From positions 10,151-74,150 of the forward strand of contig NZ_VAWA01000006.1 of NCBI RefSeq assembly GCF_005771565.1: a stretch of DNA of 64,000 nt, read 5' to 3'. Source of the stretch: Nesterenkonia sphaerica. GTDB lineage: Bacteria > Actinomycetota > Actinomycetes > Actinomycetales > Micrococcaceae. The notes beneath the pieces are model-generated. The model made no database searches and had not been told where the DNA came from. It saw only the letters and a program-made list of their open reading frames with translations. This document shows positions 26,378 through 35,101 of the stretch, piece by piece; within the stretch, counting starts at the first letter, position 1; every line of letters starts with the position of its first letter. Made by a program: the position numbers and the translations under genes.

Positions 26378-26448
26378 CTCCGCCACTAGGACTCGAACCT
26401 AGACTATCGGTACCAAAAACCGGTGTGCTGCCTTTACACCATGGCGGA
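26378..26448 (-). tRNA. tRNA-Gln (anticodon UUG)
   Basis: Cloverleaf on the minus strand: acceptor TCCGCCA pairs with TGGCGGA, T-arm with the GGTTCGAGTCC core, anticodon loop TTTTGGT with TTG at 26414-26416, and discriminator G. CCA is not encoded. It is 30 bases upstream of glmU, as in other actinobacteria. Confidence 0.95.
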
Positions 26449-26490
26449 TGGAGCGCTCGCGGCGCGGCTTACATGGTACCGGTCTGCGCC

Positions 26491-26526
26491 GGAATTTCAG
26501 AACAGCTCGGAATCTCAGAACAGCTC
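26491..26526 (+). repeat. 18-bp tandem repeat, two copies
   Basis: GGAATTTCAGAACAGCTC is followed directly by the same unit with one change, and a decayed third copy begins at 26527. It lies between the tRNA and a small gene; I see no coding role. Confidence 0.8.
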
Positions 26527-26580
26527 GGGATCAGAACGGCACTGTGCGCCCTTGGCTGTTCTCCTCCCACGCCAGGGAAC

Positions 26581-26676
26581 CTAGAGCAGGGCGGAGAACG
26601 CGCCAGCTCCGATGCTGAGGATCAGCAGGGCCACCATCATCAGGGCCACAAAGCGTGTGGCAGGCGTGACCTTCAT
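26581..26676 (-). CDS. 31-residue single-helix membrane peptide
   Basis: A short gene encoding MKVTPATRFVAL followed by a hydrophobic run of about 18 residues and ending AFSALL. One membrane helix with a basic N-terminus, so probably N-in. GAGGAG lies exactly nine bases before ATG 26676, an ideal ribosome-binding site; an in-frame ATG at 26685 directly abuts that site and is less likely. It lies 47 bases past the ABC-F start region in the same strand direction as tRNA and glmU. Function unknown; the ribosome site and hydrophobicity make it a real gene candidate. Confidence 0.6.
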   Translation of the reverse strand: MKVTPATRFVALMMVALLILSIGAGAFSALL

Positions 26677-26723
26677 CGGCGTCATCTCCTCTACGTCCTT
26701 TGGGGGGTCCCGCGTGCACCCTA

Positions 26724-28520
26724 TCAGCCGGTGACCTCGACAAGCTCCAGCCAGCGCTCCTCGAGCTCTTCCACCTCCGCGGCAAGGCCCTGGCGCTGGC
26801 TGGTGAGCTCGCTGAGGCCTTCGAAGTCGCTCTGGTCGTGGGCAGCTAAGTCCGAGTCCAGCTCGCGCAGCTGCGCGGTGAGTTTTTCCACCTTCCGTTC
26901 GATGGAGGAGGCTTCCTTCTGGGCGGCCCGGCGCTGCGCTCCGGAGACCTCCGGAGCCTCCCGGTTCTGACCTGCGGGCGCTGCGACGGGAGCCTGCCGG
27001 GCTTCAGCGGTGGACTCCAGCTGCTGCCTGAGCCTGAGGTATTCGTCCACCCCGCCGGGCACGTGCCGGAAGGTGCCTCCGAGAATGGCGTACTGCTGGT
27101 CGGTGACGCGCTCGAGCAGGTACCGGTCGTGAGAGACCACCAGCAGGGTGGCGGGCCAGGAGTCCAGCAGGTCTTCGATCGCGGCGAGCATGTCCAAGTC
27201 CACATCATTGGTGGGCTCATCAAGAATCATCACGTTCGGCTCGCTCAGCAGCACCAGCAGCAGCTGCAGACGACGCCGCTGCCCGCCGGAGAGATCACCG
27301 ACACGGGAGGACAGGTGCGCACGGGAGAACCCCAGCCGCTCCAGAAGTTGGGCGGGAGTGAGGTTCTTGCCCTCGACAGTGACTTCCGTCTTCTCTCTGG
27401 CCAGTACCTCCCGCACCCGGTCGCCCTCAATCTCGGCCAGCTGGGAGAACTGCTGGTCGAGGATGCCGATTTCCACCGTCTTGCCCCGTTTGACGCGCCC
27501 TGCGCTGGGCTCAACGGTGCCGGCGACGAGCCCCAGCAGAGTGGATTTTCCGGCGCCGTTGGGGCCGAGGATCCCGGTTCGCTCCCCAGGACCGATCCGC
27601 CAGGTGACGTCTTCCAGCACCGGCTTCTGTCCGTAGGAGACTGAGACCCCCAGCAGGTCCACCACATCCTTGCCGAGCCGAGCTGTGGCCATCTTCTTCA
27701 GCTCGATGCTGTCCCGCGGCGGGGGGACGTCGCTGATGAGCTGGTTCGCTGCGTCGATCCGGAATTTCGGCTTGGAGGTGCGCGCGGGCGCGCCGCGGCG
27801 CAGCCACGCGAGTTCCTTGCGCATCAGGTTCTGCCGTTTGGCCTCTACCGCGGCCTGCTGACGGTCACGCTCCACCCGCTGCAGAATATAGGCGGCGTAC
27901 CCGCCGTCGAACGGTTCCACGATGCCGTCATGGACTTCCCAGGTGGTGGTGCAGACCTCGTCGAGGAACCACCGGTCGTGAGTGATGACCAGCAGCCCGC
28001 CTGCGGTGACGCTCCACCGGCGTTTCAGGTGACCTGCCAGCCAGGCAATGCCTTCGAGGTCCAGATGGTTGGTGGGCTCGTCCAAGGCCATCAGGTCCCA
28101 GTCCCCGACCAGAAGTTTGGCCAGTGCCACGCGCCGCCGCTGGCCACCGCTGAGCGAGGCCACGGTGGTGTCCCAGGCGAGGTCAGAGACCAGCCCAGCG
28201 ATGACTTCCCTGATCTTGGGATCCGAGGCCCACTCGTGGTCGGCCTGGTCTCCGACGATCGAGTACCCCACCGTCTGGTCCGAGCGCAGGTCATCAGACT
28301 GGTCCAAGACTCCGAAGCGCACGCCGCTGCGCCGGGTCACTCGGCCGGAATCCGGCGCCACCCTGCCGGAGAGCATGCCCAGCAGCGTGGATTTGCCCCC
28401 ACCGTTGCTGCCCACGATGCCGATCCGGTCACCCTCGTTCACCCCGAGAGTGACGGATTCGAAGACAGTGTGCGTGGGGTACTCGATGTGCAGCGCCTCA
28501 GCGCCCAGTAGATGTGCCAC
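26724..28520 (-). CDS. ABC-F family ATPase (Uup-like)
   Basis: 598 residues with two ABC domains and no membrane segment. Walker A sequences GSNGGGKST (about residue 37) and GPNGAGKST (about 325); signatures LSGGQRRRVALAKLL and LSGGQRRRLQLLLVLL; Walker B plus EPTNHLDLEGI and EPTNDVDLDML. After the second domain comes a charged linker and a coiled coil (from about 520), as in Uup. ABC-F proteins act on ribosomes or on DNA branched structures. GTG 28520 follows TACCCT by six bases. Confidence 0.93.
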   Translation of the reverse strand: MAHLLGAEALHIEYPTHTVFESVTLGVNEGDRIGIVGSNGGGKSTLLGMLSGRVAPDSGRVTRRSGVRFGVLDQSDDLRSDQTVGYSIVGDQADHEWASDPKIREVIAGLVSDLAWDTTVASLSGGQRRRVALAKLLVGDWDLMALDEPTNHLDLEGIAWLAGHLKRRWSVTAGGLLVITHDRWFLDEVCTTTWEVHDGIVEPFDGGYAAYILQRVERDRQQAAVEAKRQNLMRKELAWLRRGAPARTSKPKFRIDAANQLISDVPPPRDSIELKKMATARLGKDVVDLLGVSVSYGQKPVLEDVTWRIGPGERTGILGPNGAGKSTLLGLVAGTVEPSAGRVKRGKTVEIGILDQQFSQLAEIEGDRVREVLAREKTEVTVEGKNLTPAQLLERLGFSRAHLSSRVGDLSGGQRRRLQLLLVLLSEPNVMILDEPTNDVDLDMLAAIEDLLDSWPATLLVVSHDRYLLERVTDQQYAILGGTFRHVPGGVDEYLRLRQQLESTAEARQAPVAAPAGQNREAPEVSGAQRRAAQKEASSIERKVEKLTAQLRELDSDLAAHDQSDFEGLSELTSQRQGLAAEVEELEERWLELVEVTG

Positions 28521-28526
28521 CTGTCT

Positions 28527-28532
28527 AGGGTA
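28527..28532 (-). promoter_or_regulatory. -10 hexamer TACCCT (leaderless promoter of the ABC-F gene)
   Basis: TACCCT on the minus strand, six bases before GTG 28520. Confidence 0.5.
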
Positions 28533-28567
28533 GTGACCCTGCCCGCTGCGGCCAATTGCCTCAGACT

Positions 28568-29329
28568 TCAGAGGCCCAGGGTTTCCCGGATGCCGGTGGC
28601 CAACGACAGCAGCGCTCCCACGAAGGCCAGGGCGATGACGAGTCTGCGGACCGCGGAGTCGCGCACCTTACGACTCAGCAGCGTGCCCACACCGAGACCC
28701 ACCACGATGACAGCCAGACTGCCTGCCCAGAACCACCAGGGGAATACGGGAATCTCATCACCGCTGAAAGTCCATTTGGTGAGGAACCCGGCAGCGGAGA
28801 AGACAATCCACAGTGGTTGAAGGGTGGCGGCGAATGCTCGCACATTCCAGCGCGAGACCACCGCGTAGACAGTCAGCGCGGGTCCGCCCACTCCGGCGAG
28901 GACCACACCACCGCCGGCCCCGATGCCGGTAAGGATTCTGGTGACGGGTCCGTCGGCGCGGGCATGGATTCTGCTGACCACCAGTGACAGCGTCAGGCCC
29001 AGCAGCACCAGGGAAGCGACCACAATGTAGAGCGGCCCTGGTGGGGAGACCGCTGCGATCCAGCCGAAGACCGGCATCACCAGCAGCGCCACCGGTGCGA
29101 TGATCACCAGCCGGCGCCATTCGATCTGCCGCCAGACCATCCCGAGCATCAGCAGCGGCGCCACGAAGGCGAGCATATTGGTCAGCATCACCCCGGTGTG
29201 CGGCCCCAGGATGACCACCAGAAACGGTGCCAGCATCATGGCGAAGCCCAGCCCAGTCATCCGCTGCAGCACTGCTGCGACCAAGATCAGACCGAACACG
29301 GCCGTCAGGAGTACGGCTTCGTCACCCAT
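28568..29329 (-). CDS. Sulfite exporter TauE/SafE family permease
   Basis: 253 residues, about seven to eight membrane helices in two repeats typical of TauE/SafE (DUF81): an N-terminal GLGFAMMLAPFLVVILGPHTGVMLTN segment and the repeated GIGAGGGVVLAGVGGPALTVYAV. Members export sulfite, sulfoacetate or other organic anions; substrate unknown. ATG 29329 begins three bases after the ispE stop, so it is cotranscribed with ispE. Confidence 0.85.
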   Translation of the reverse strand: MGDEAVLLTAVFGLILVAAVLQRMTGLGFAMMLAPFLVVILGPHTGVMLTNMLAFVAPLLMLGMVWRQIEWRRLVIIAPVALLVMPVFGWIAAVSPPGPLYIVVASLVLLGLTLSLVVSRIHARADGPVTRILTGIGAGGGVVLAGVGGPALTVYAVVSRWNVRAFAATLQPLWIVFSAAGFLTKWTFSGDEIPVFPWWFWAGSLAVIVVGLGVGTLLSRKVRDSAVRRLVIALAFVGALLSLATGIRETLGL

Positions 29330-29332
29330 GCG

Positions 29333-30346
29333 CTACAGCAGCCGCGCACCGGCAGCGGGTCCGGAGACGGGGATGGCCCAGACGTCGAGCCGCTCCTGCA
29401 GGCTAGTGGCGAGCTGATGGGCCGCTGCGGCGTCCCTGGCGAGGAACATCACGGTGGGGCCGGAGCCGGAGACCATGCCCTGCATCGCGCCCTCCGCCAT
29501 GCCGGCGTCCATCATGTCATCGAGTGCAGGCAGCATTGCCACTGCCGGGGCCTGCAGATCATTGGTCATCAGCGTGGTGATCATTTCGGCGTCTGCGGCG
29601 CAGGCGGCGCGGATCAGGTCATGGTCGAGCTCTGGGGGATCCACCGTGAGGCTCACGGATGCGCGCATGGAGTCGAGCTTCTGATACACCTCCGGCGTGG
29701 AGAGCCCGGTGCTGGAGGGGACCATCACCAGGTGCAGCTCTCCCCGCGTCAGCAGTGGCGAGAGCGTCTCCCCCAGGCCCTGCCCGACGGCGGCGCCGCC
29801 GACGATCGCGAACGGTACATCCGCTCCCAGCCGGGCACCCAGGTCTGCCAGCTGCTCCTTGGTGAGACCGGCCTCCCACAGCGCGGAGCACGCCACCAAG
29901 GTAGCTGCCGCGTCGGCGGAGCCTCCGCCCATCCCTCCGGCGATCGGGACGTTCTTGATGATGGTCAGATCCACCCCATAGCTGGGCCGCTCAGTGCCGG
30001 GAAAGCTCAGCGTGGCCGCATCGCGGGACCTCAGATGCTCCCGCAGCAGTGCCGCTGCCTGATAGGCGAGGTTCTGCTCATCAAGCGGGATCTGAGCCGG
30101 CACCGTACCGCCGGAGAGCGGATCCCGGTGCTCCACGCCGGTGAAGGAGGATCGCTCCGAGAGTGAGACCGTAATCACCTCGTCGGAGCGCGGACTGGCG
30201 ATCACCTCCTCGTAGAGGGAGACCGCGTAGTACAGGGTGGCGACCTCGTGGTACCCGTCGGGGCGCAGCGGCCCGACCCGCAGGCTCAGATTCACCTTGC
30301 CCGGGGCCACCGCTGTGACGTGGCCGAACAGTTCGCTGTCTCTCAT
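29333..30346 (-). CDS. ispE: 4-diphosphocytidyl-2-C-methyl-D-erythritol kinase
   Basis: 337 residues, a GHMP kinase of the MEP isoprenoid pathway that phosphorylates CDP-methylerythritol. Motifs: APGKVNLSLRVGPLRPDGYHEV at the N-terminus, the ATP loop PIAGGMGGGSADAAATL, and GSGPTVMFLA near the C-terminus. ATG 30346 is seven bases after TAGAGT. The frame stays open for almost a kilobase upstream across tatD, which is a shadow. The usual actinobacterial rsmA-ispE order is altered here: the genes are divergent with tatD-rsmA. Confidence 0.95.
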   Translation of the reverse strand: MRDSELFGHVTAVAPGKVNLSLRVGPLRPDGYHEVATLYYAVSLYEEVIASPRSDEVITVSLSERSSFTGVEHRDPLSGGTVPAQIPLDEQNLAYQAAALLREHLRSRDAATLSFPGTERPSYGVDLTIIKNVPIAGGMGGGSADAAATLVACSALWEAGLTKEQLADLGARLGADVPFAIVGGAAVGQGLGETLSPLLTRGELHLVMVPSSTGLSTPEVYQKLDSMRASVSLTVDPPELDHDLIRAACAADAEMITTLMTNDLQAPAVAMLPALDDMMDAGMAEGAMQGMVSGSGPTVMFLARDAAAAHQLATSLQERLDVWAIPVSGPAAGARLL

Positions 30347-30353
30347 TGCCTCA

Positions 30354-30359
30354 ACTCTA
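30354..30359 (-). promoter_or_regulatory. -10 hexamer TAGAGT (leaderless promoter of ispE)
   Basis: TAGAGT on the minus strand, seven bases before ATG 30346. Confidence 0.5.
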
Positions 30360-30410
30360 GCCGTGACCACGGATCTCCCCGGGGACCGCAGGCCCCGGCG
30401 CAGCGGCGGA

Positions 30411-30416
30411 TACACT
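30411..30416 (+). promoter_or_regulatory. -10 hexamer TACACT (promoter of tatD)
   Basis: TACACT, eight bases, then GTG 30425. It faces the divergent ispE promoter 51 bases away. Confidence 0.5.
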
Positions 30417-30424
30417 GGACTGCT

Positions 30425-31393
30425 GTGAGCAAGGCGATGGCGAACCCCGGTGAGACTCCTGCGGCGTACCGGCCGGAGGTCAGCCCCGCCGCGGATGGGG
30501 CTGCCGGCCCGGTCCGCAGCCAGCGCGAGGAGAAGTCTCAGAAGAAGCGTCGGCTGCACTATCCCCCGGCCCCTGAGCCGCTTCCGGTGCCGGTGGTGGA
30601 CAACCACGCGCACCTGGACTTCAGGGACGGCATGGTGCAGGTGAGCGTGGCCGAGCACCTGGATGCTGCCGAGAGTGTGGGTGTCAGCGGGGCGGTGCTG
30701 GTGGGCTACGACGTCGCCAGCAGTCAGTTCGGCGTGCGCGCCGCGCAGGCTGATCAGCGCGCGCGGGCCGCGGTGGCCCTGCATCCCAATGAAGCCCCGC
30801 AGTTGACGGCAAACGGTTCCTACGATGATGCCTTCGCCGAGATTGTCCGCCTCGCCGAGCAGCCCTCGGTGGTGGCCGTGGGTGAGACAGGACTGGATTA
30901 CTTCCGCACCGGCGAAGACGGGCGCAGCGCGCAGCAGCGGAGCTTCTTCGACCACGTGGCGCTGGCGGTGGAACGCGACCTTGCGGTGCAGGTCCATGAT
31001 CGAGATGCCCACGGGGATGTGGTCGCTGTGCTCGATGACGCTCCGGCGCTGCCCGGTTCGGTGGTCTTCCACTGCTTCTCCGGCGATGCGGAGTTGGCGG
31101 CGATATGTAACCGTCACGGGTGGTACATGAGCTTCTCCGGCAGCGTGACGTTCAAGAACTCCCACGATCTGCGGCAGGCTCTGGAAGTGGCAGACCCGCA
31201 CCTGATCCTGGTGGAGACCGATTCACCGTTCCTGACTCCCCATCCGTACCGGGGGCAGCCGAACGCGCCGTATATGGTGCCGCAGACTATGCGCGTGATG
31301 GCCCAGGTGCGTGGGGCGCGGCTCAGCCAACTGTGTCAGCAGGTCATGCTGAACACCCACCAGGCCTACGGGCAGTGGACTGCAGCAGGATGA
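30425..31393 (+). CDS. tatD: TatD family metal-dependent deoxyribonuclease
   Basis: 322 residues of the TIM-barrel TatD hydrolase family. Metal ligands: HAH in [10 protein letters not shown] (His61, His63), Glu in [11 protein letters not shown], His in [10 protein letters not shown] and VVFHCFSG, and Asp in [16 protein letters not shown]. Homologs are 3'-5' exonucleases and D-aminoacyl-type hydrolases. A basic extension of about 55 residues precedes the domain. GTG 30425 is used; ATG 30437 is an alternative. Its TGA overlaps the rsmA ATG, so the two are translationally coupled. Confidence 0.92.
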   Translation: MSKAMANPGETPAAYRPEVSPAADGAAGPVRSQREEKSQKKRRLHYPPAPEPLPVPVVDNHAHLDFRDGMVQVSVAEHLDAAESVGVSGAVLVGYDVASSQFGVRAAQADQRARAAVALHPNEAPQLTANGSYDDAFAEIVRLAEQPSVVAVGETGLDYFRTGEDGRSAQQRSFFDHVALAVERDLAVQVHDRDAHGDVVAVLDDAPALPGSVVFHCFSGDAELAAICNRHGWYMSFSGSVTFKNSHDLRQALEVADPHLILVETDSPFLTPHPYRGQPNAPYMVPQTMRVMAQVRGARLSQLCQQVMLNTHQAYGQWTAAG

Positions 31394-32247
31394 CCGGCAC
31401 GAGCCTGCTCTCCGCCGCGGACATCCGCCGCTTGGCCCAGCAGCTGAATATCCGGCCCACCAAGCGGTGGGGCCAGAACTTCGTCATCGACCCCAATACG
31501 ATCCGCCGGATCGTTGACTTAGCTGGACTCAGCGGTACCGAGCATGTCCTGGAGGTGGGCCCCGGCCTGGGTTCGCTGACGCTGGGGCTGCTGGACCGGG
31601 CCGAGAAGGTCACCGCAGTGGAGATTGACCCCGCCCTCGCCGCTGAGCTTCCGGTCACCGCGGCGCGGATGCGCCCCCAGCGAGCCTCGCGCCTCACCGT
31701 GGTCTGCGATGACGCCCTGCGAGCGGACCCGGAAGAGCTGGGTGACCCCAGTGTGGTGGTGGCCAACCTGCCGTACAACGTGGCTGTGCCGGTGGTGCTT
31801 CACCTGCTGGAGGTCCTGCCGAGCCTGAGCACCGGCCTGGTGATGGTTCAGGAAGAAGTGGCTGACCGGCTCGCCGCCGCCCCCGGTTCGAAGATCTATG
31901 GTGTGCCCAGTGTCAAGATCGCCTGGGATACGCAGGCCCGGAAAGTCGGCGTGGTCGGGAAGAAGGTCTTCTGGCCCGAACCCCGGATCTCCTCCGGGCT
32001 GGTGCGTCTGGACCGGGGCGCGCCGGTATCTTCCGAGCTCAGCCGTCGGGAGGTCTTCTCGGTGGTCGAGGCCGCATTCGCGCAACGGCGCAAGACCCTG
32101 CGCGCTGCCTTAAGCGGCCTGATCGGATCCGGTGACCGCGCCGAGCAGGTGTTGCGCGCGGCTGGGGTGGACCCGCAGGCCCGGGGAGAGACGTTGGACA
32201 TTCACGCCTTCGCCCGGATCGCGGAGGCTCGGCGCTACGCCGAGTAG
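31390..32247 (+). CDS. rsmA: 16S rRNA (adenine1518-N6/adenine1519-N6)-dimethyltransferase
   Basis: 285 residues of the KsgA/Dim1 family, which dimethylates two adjacent adenines in helix 45 of 16S rRNA. Motifs: [17 protein letters not shown], the SAM site [27 protein letters not shown] and the catalytic NLPYNV. The C-terminal helical domain contains the usual [16 protein letters not shown] overlap with tatD; the last 13 bases overlap the convergent fadD gene. Confidence 0.96.
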   Translation: MTGTSLLSAADIRRLAQQLNIRPTKRWGQNFVIDPNTIRRIVDLAGLSGTEHVLEVGPGLGSLTLGLLDRAEKVTAVEIDPALAAELPVTAARMRPQRASRLTVVCDDALRADPEELGDPSVVVANLPYNVAVPVVLHLLEVLPSLSTGLVMVQEEVADRLAAAPGSKIYGVPSVKIAWDTQARKVGVVGKKVFWPEPRISSGLVRLDRGAPVSSELSRREVFSVVEAAFAQRRKTLRAALSGLIGSGDRAEQVLRAAGVDPQARGETLDIHAFARIAEARRYAE

Positions 32248-34091
32248 ATATCTTCGACCACCTCGGAGAAGTCCTCAGTGACCGCGGTGCGAATGAGCTT
32301 CTGCGAGGGCGTGAGGTGGCCTGAGTTCTCGGTGAGCTCAGCATCCACAATCCGGAACTGTCGGATGGACTCGGCCTGGGAGACCCGCTCGTTCGCCTTA
32401 TCCACCGCCTGCTGCACTGCCGCGTGGAGTGCCGCGGAGGCAGCCTGGTCGGCCAAGACCTCAGTCACGGTCAGCTCCCCGAGGCCTTCCTGGCTGGCCC
32501 AGGTGCGCACCTGGTCGGGTTCGCAGAACACCAGGGCGGCCACGAACGCTCGGCCTTCACCTACCGCCACCGCCTGTGCCACCAAGGGGTGGGCCCGCAC
32601 CGCCTCTTCCAGCGGGGTGGGGCTGACGTTCTTGCCCCCCGCTGTCACAATGAGCTCCTTCTTGCGCCCGGTCACCGTCAGGAACCCGTCGGCGTCGAGG
32701 GACCCCAGGTCACCGGTGCGGAAGTAGCCCTGTTCGTCGAAGGCTTCCTGGGTGTCCTCGGCTCTGCCGTGGTACCCGTCGAAGATGACCGGGCCCTTGA
32801 GCAGGATCTCACCGTCTTCAGCGATTTTGACGGTGTTTCCCGGCACTGGCAGGCCCACTGTACCGATGCGCGTCGCCCCGGGGATGTTGAGCGTGACGGG
32901 TGCGGTCGATTCAGTCAGCCCGTACCCCTCTTGGACGGGCAGACCCGCACCGCAGAAGAAGTGCGCAATCTCCGGGTTCAACGGTGACGCTCCGGAGACC
33001 AGGTGCTGAACTTCGCCGCCGAGCTTGGCGCGCAGGGTGGAGTACACCAGAGGGGAGAACAGCTTGTGTCTGCCTCGCAGTGCCCATGACGGACCCGGAC
33101 CGGTGCCGTCTGCGGCTGCCTGCTGCGCCTGGGAGTAACTGATCGCCGCCTGGCGGGCCTGTTCGAAGATGTCGCCCTTGCGGCCCTGCCCAGCCTGCGC
33201 CGCAGCCGAGTGGTAGACCTTCTCCAGCACCCGCGGGACCACCAGCAGCCACGTGGGTCGGAAGCTTCCGAGGTCTTCGAGCAGCGTGGACGTATCTGCA
33301 GCGTGCGCGACTTGGACTCCGCGGTGCAGGCAGATCAGCTGCACGGCCCGGGCCAGTACGTGCGCCAACGGCAGGAACAGCAGGGTGCGGGATTCGGCCC
33401 CACCTAAGATCTCGGAGGCAAACGGCACAATATTGGCCGCACCCTCCACCAGATTGCGGTGAGTGATTCTCACCCCTTTGGGCTTGCCCGTGGTTCCTGA
33501 GGTGTACACGATGGTGGCGACGTCGTCGGCTCCAGCGGTCTTCCGGGCAGTCTCCAGCTGGGTGGAGGTGACAGTGGTCGAGTTCGCCGCGATCTCCTCC
33601 AGGTCCGCGTGTGACTCGATGGAGTAGATTTCGACCCCGGAGTTCTTCCCACCGACCATATTCGCCCCGGACTGCACGGTGCTGCGCAGCTCCTCGCTGC
33701 CGATGAGCACCAGCCGGGCCTCAGAGCTCGCCAGCAGGTGAGCGATCTGGTGGGCTGAGCTGGTCTCGTAGATCGGCACTGAGACGCCGCCGGCGAACCA
33801 GATGGCTTGGTCCACCACTGCCCACGAGTAGCTGGTGCCCGCCATGACGGCCACCGTGTCACCGGGCCGCAGACCCAGGCCCATCAGGCCCTTGGCCACT
33901 TTCCGGACTTGGGTGAGGAAACTGGCGACGGTGACATCGAGCCACCCGCCGGACCCGTTGCGGACCGCATAGACCGGGCGACCCGGCTCCGCCTCCGCCA
34001 ATGCCACGAGGCCGTGGGTGACATTGACGTGGTCTTCGACCCGGGCGATCGGCTCTGTGGTGGCTTCACGTATGGGCTCAGCAGTAGTCAC
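32235..34091 (-). CDS. Long-chain fatty acid-CoA ligase (FadD15 type)
   Basis: 618 residues of the AMP-forming acyl-CoA synthetase family. The P-loop [19 protein letters not shown], the [12 protein letters not shown] motif, [36 protein letters not shown] hinge and C-terminal lysine segment LTPSQKLIR are present. It activates fatty acids with ATP and CoA for lipid synthesis or oxidation; cytosolic or membrane-associated. GTG 34091 is six bases after TAGACT. Overlaps rsmA tail to tail. Confidence 0.93.
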   Translation of the reverse strand: MTTAEPIREATTEPIARVEDHVNVTHGLVALAEAEPGRPVYAVRNGSGGWLDVTVASFLTQVRKVAKGLMGLGLRPGDTVAVMAGTSYSWAVVDQAIWFAGGVSVPIYETSSAHQIAHLLASSEARLVLIGSEELRSTVQSGANMVGGKNSGVEIYSIESHADLEEIAANSTTVTSTQLETARKTAGADDVATIVYTSGTTGKPKGVRITHRNLVEGAANIVPFASEILGGAESRTLLFLPLAHVLARAVQLICLHRGVQVAHAADTSTLLEDLGSFRPTWLLVVPRVLEKVYHSAAAQAGQGRKGDIFEQARQAAISYSQAQQAAADGTGPGPSWALRGRHKLFSPLVYSTLRAKLGGEVQHLVSGASPLNPEIAHFFCGAGLPVQEGYGLTESTAPVTLNIPGATRIGTVGLPVPGNTVKIAEDGEILLKGPVIFDGYHGRAEDTQEAFDEQGYFRTGDLGSLDADGFLTVTGRKKELIVTAGGKNVSPTPLEEAVRAHPLVAQAVAVGEGRAFVAALVFCEPDQVRTWASQEGLGELTVTEVLADQAASAALHAAVQQAVDKANERVSQAESIRQFRIVDAELTENSGHLTPSQKLIRTAVTEDFSEVVEDIYSA

Positions 34092-34097
34092 CCCGCC

Positions 34098-34103
34098 AGT
34101 CTA
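34098..34103 (-). promoter_or_regulatory. -10 hexamer TAGACT (leaderless promoter of fadD)
   Basis: TAGACT on the minus strand, six bases before GTG 34091. Confidence 0.55.
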
Positions 34104-34159
34104 ACCATCCCAGCCTGGGCGAATCCGGAGAATCTGCGGCTGATCAGGGGCATCAGGAC

Positions 34160-35050
34160 TCAACCGCTGCCACCCCGGAGCCGATTTGCGGCGTCGTAGA
34201 GGTCACTGGCATGGAGCCTGTTCTCCCGGGCGACCCGCTTCGAGGCATCTTTGAGCCGCTCACCACCTGCTGCTGACTGGACCACGGCACTGGCGGCCTG
34301 CTCCAGGGTGAGACTGGGCTCGGCGTCGTCGGCTGCGTGGTCGATCACCAGCACGATTTCCCCTCGGATCCCTCTCTCCCGGTGCCGCTCGGTGAGCAGC
34401 TCCGCCAGTTCGCCCAGTTCCCCGCGCAGCACCTCCTCATACTTCTTGGTCAGCTCCCGGGCCACCGCGGCCCGCCGCGTCGGTCCCAACGCTTCGGAGA
34501 ACTCCGTCACCGTGGAGGCGATCCGGTGAGGAGATTCGAACAGAACGGTGGTCCACTCCTCCCGCTGCAGCCGCTTCAGCAGCGCCCGGCGCTCGGCCTG
34601 CTTCCGGGGGACAAAGCCGGCGAACGTGAACCGGTCTGTGGCCAGGCCCGACAGCGCCAGCGCGGTGGGTACCGCCGAGGCACCGGGCGCAGCAGTCACT
34701 GGGAGATCAGCGGCGATGGCGGCGCTGACCAGTCGCCGTCCGGGGTCAGAGACCGCAGGCATGCCGGCGTCGGAGACCACCAGCACCCGGGTGCCTTCCC
34801 GTGCCTGCCCGACCAGTTCGGCCGAGCGGGCCGCCTCATTGTGCTCATGCAGGCTCACCAGCCGGGCATCGGTCCGCTCCCCCAGCGCGCTGATCAGATG
34901 GCGGGTGCTGCGGGTGTCCTCGCAGGCAATGACGTCCGCGCTGCGAATCAGCAGCCGAAGCCGCTCAGTGGCGTCAGCGAGATTGCCGATCGGAGTGGCC
35001 GCGAGGACCACCGGGGCCTCCCACAGCCACTCTTCGGAGGGTTCCAACAT
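34160..35050 (-). CDS. rsmI: 16S rRNA (cytidine1402-2'-O)-methyltransferase
   Basis: 296 residues of the tetrapyrrole-methylase fold. Motifs: VLAATPIGNLADATERL, VIACEDTRSTRHLI, LVVSDAGMPAVSDPG (SAM binding), ALALSGLATDRFTFAGFVPRK and TVLFESPHRI. It methylates the ribose of C1402 in 16S rRNA. GGAGA four bases before ATG 35050 sets the start. The divergent pmt neighbour is a conserved actinobacterial arrangement. Confidence 0.95.
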   Translation of the reverse strand: MLEPSEEWLWEAPVVLAATPIGNLADATERLRLLIRSADVIACEDTRSTRHLISALGERTDARLVSLHEHNEAARSAELVGQAREGTRVLVVSDAGMPAVSDPGRRLVSAAIAADLPVTAAPGASAVPTALALSGLATDRFTFAGFVPRKQAERRALLKRLQREEWTTVLFESPHRIASTVTEFSEALGPTRRAAVARELTKKYEEVLRGELGELAELLTERHRERGIRGEIVLVIDHAADDAEPSLTLEQAASAVVQSAAGGERLKDASKRVARENRLHASDLYDAANRLRGGSG

Positions 35051-35088
35051 CGTCTCCTTCGGTCCACCGGGTCGGGACTTCTGCCAAG

Positions 35089-35094
35089 TAGCAT
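35089..35094 (+). promoter_or_regulatory. -10 hexamer TAGCAT (leaderless promoter of pmt)
   Basis: TAGCAT, seven bases, then GTG 35102. A TATGCT hexamer on the opposite strand at about the same place could serve rsmI with a leader of about 35 bases. Confidence 0.5.
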
Positions 35095-35101
35095 ATCCAG
35101 G

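Noticed and set aside
30347-31201. Upstream extension of the ispE frame
   Set aside because: Antisense to tatD; IspE homology begins at ATG 30346.
34337-35101. Upstream extension of the pmt frame
   Set aside because: Antisense to rsmI; mannosyltransferase similarity starts after GTG 35102.
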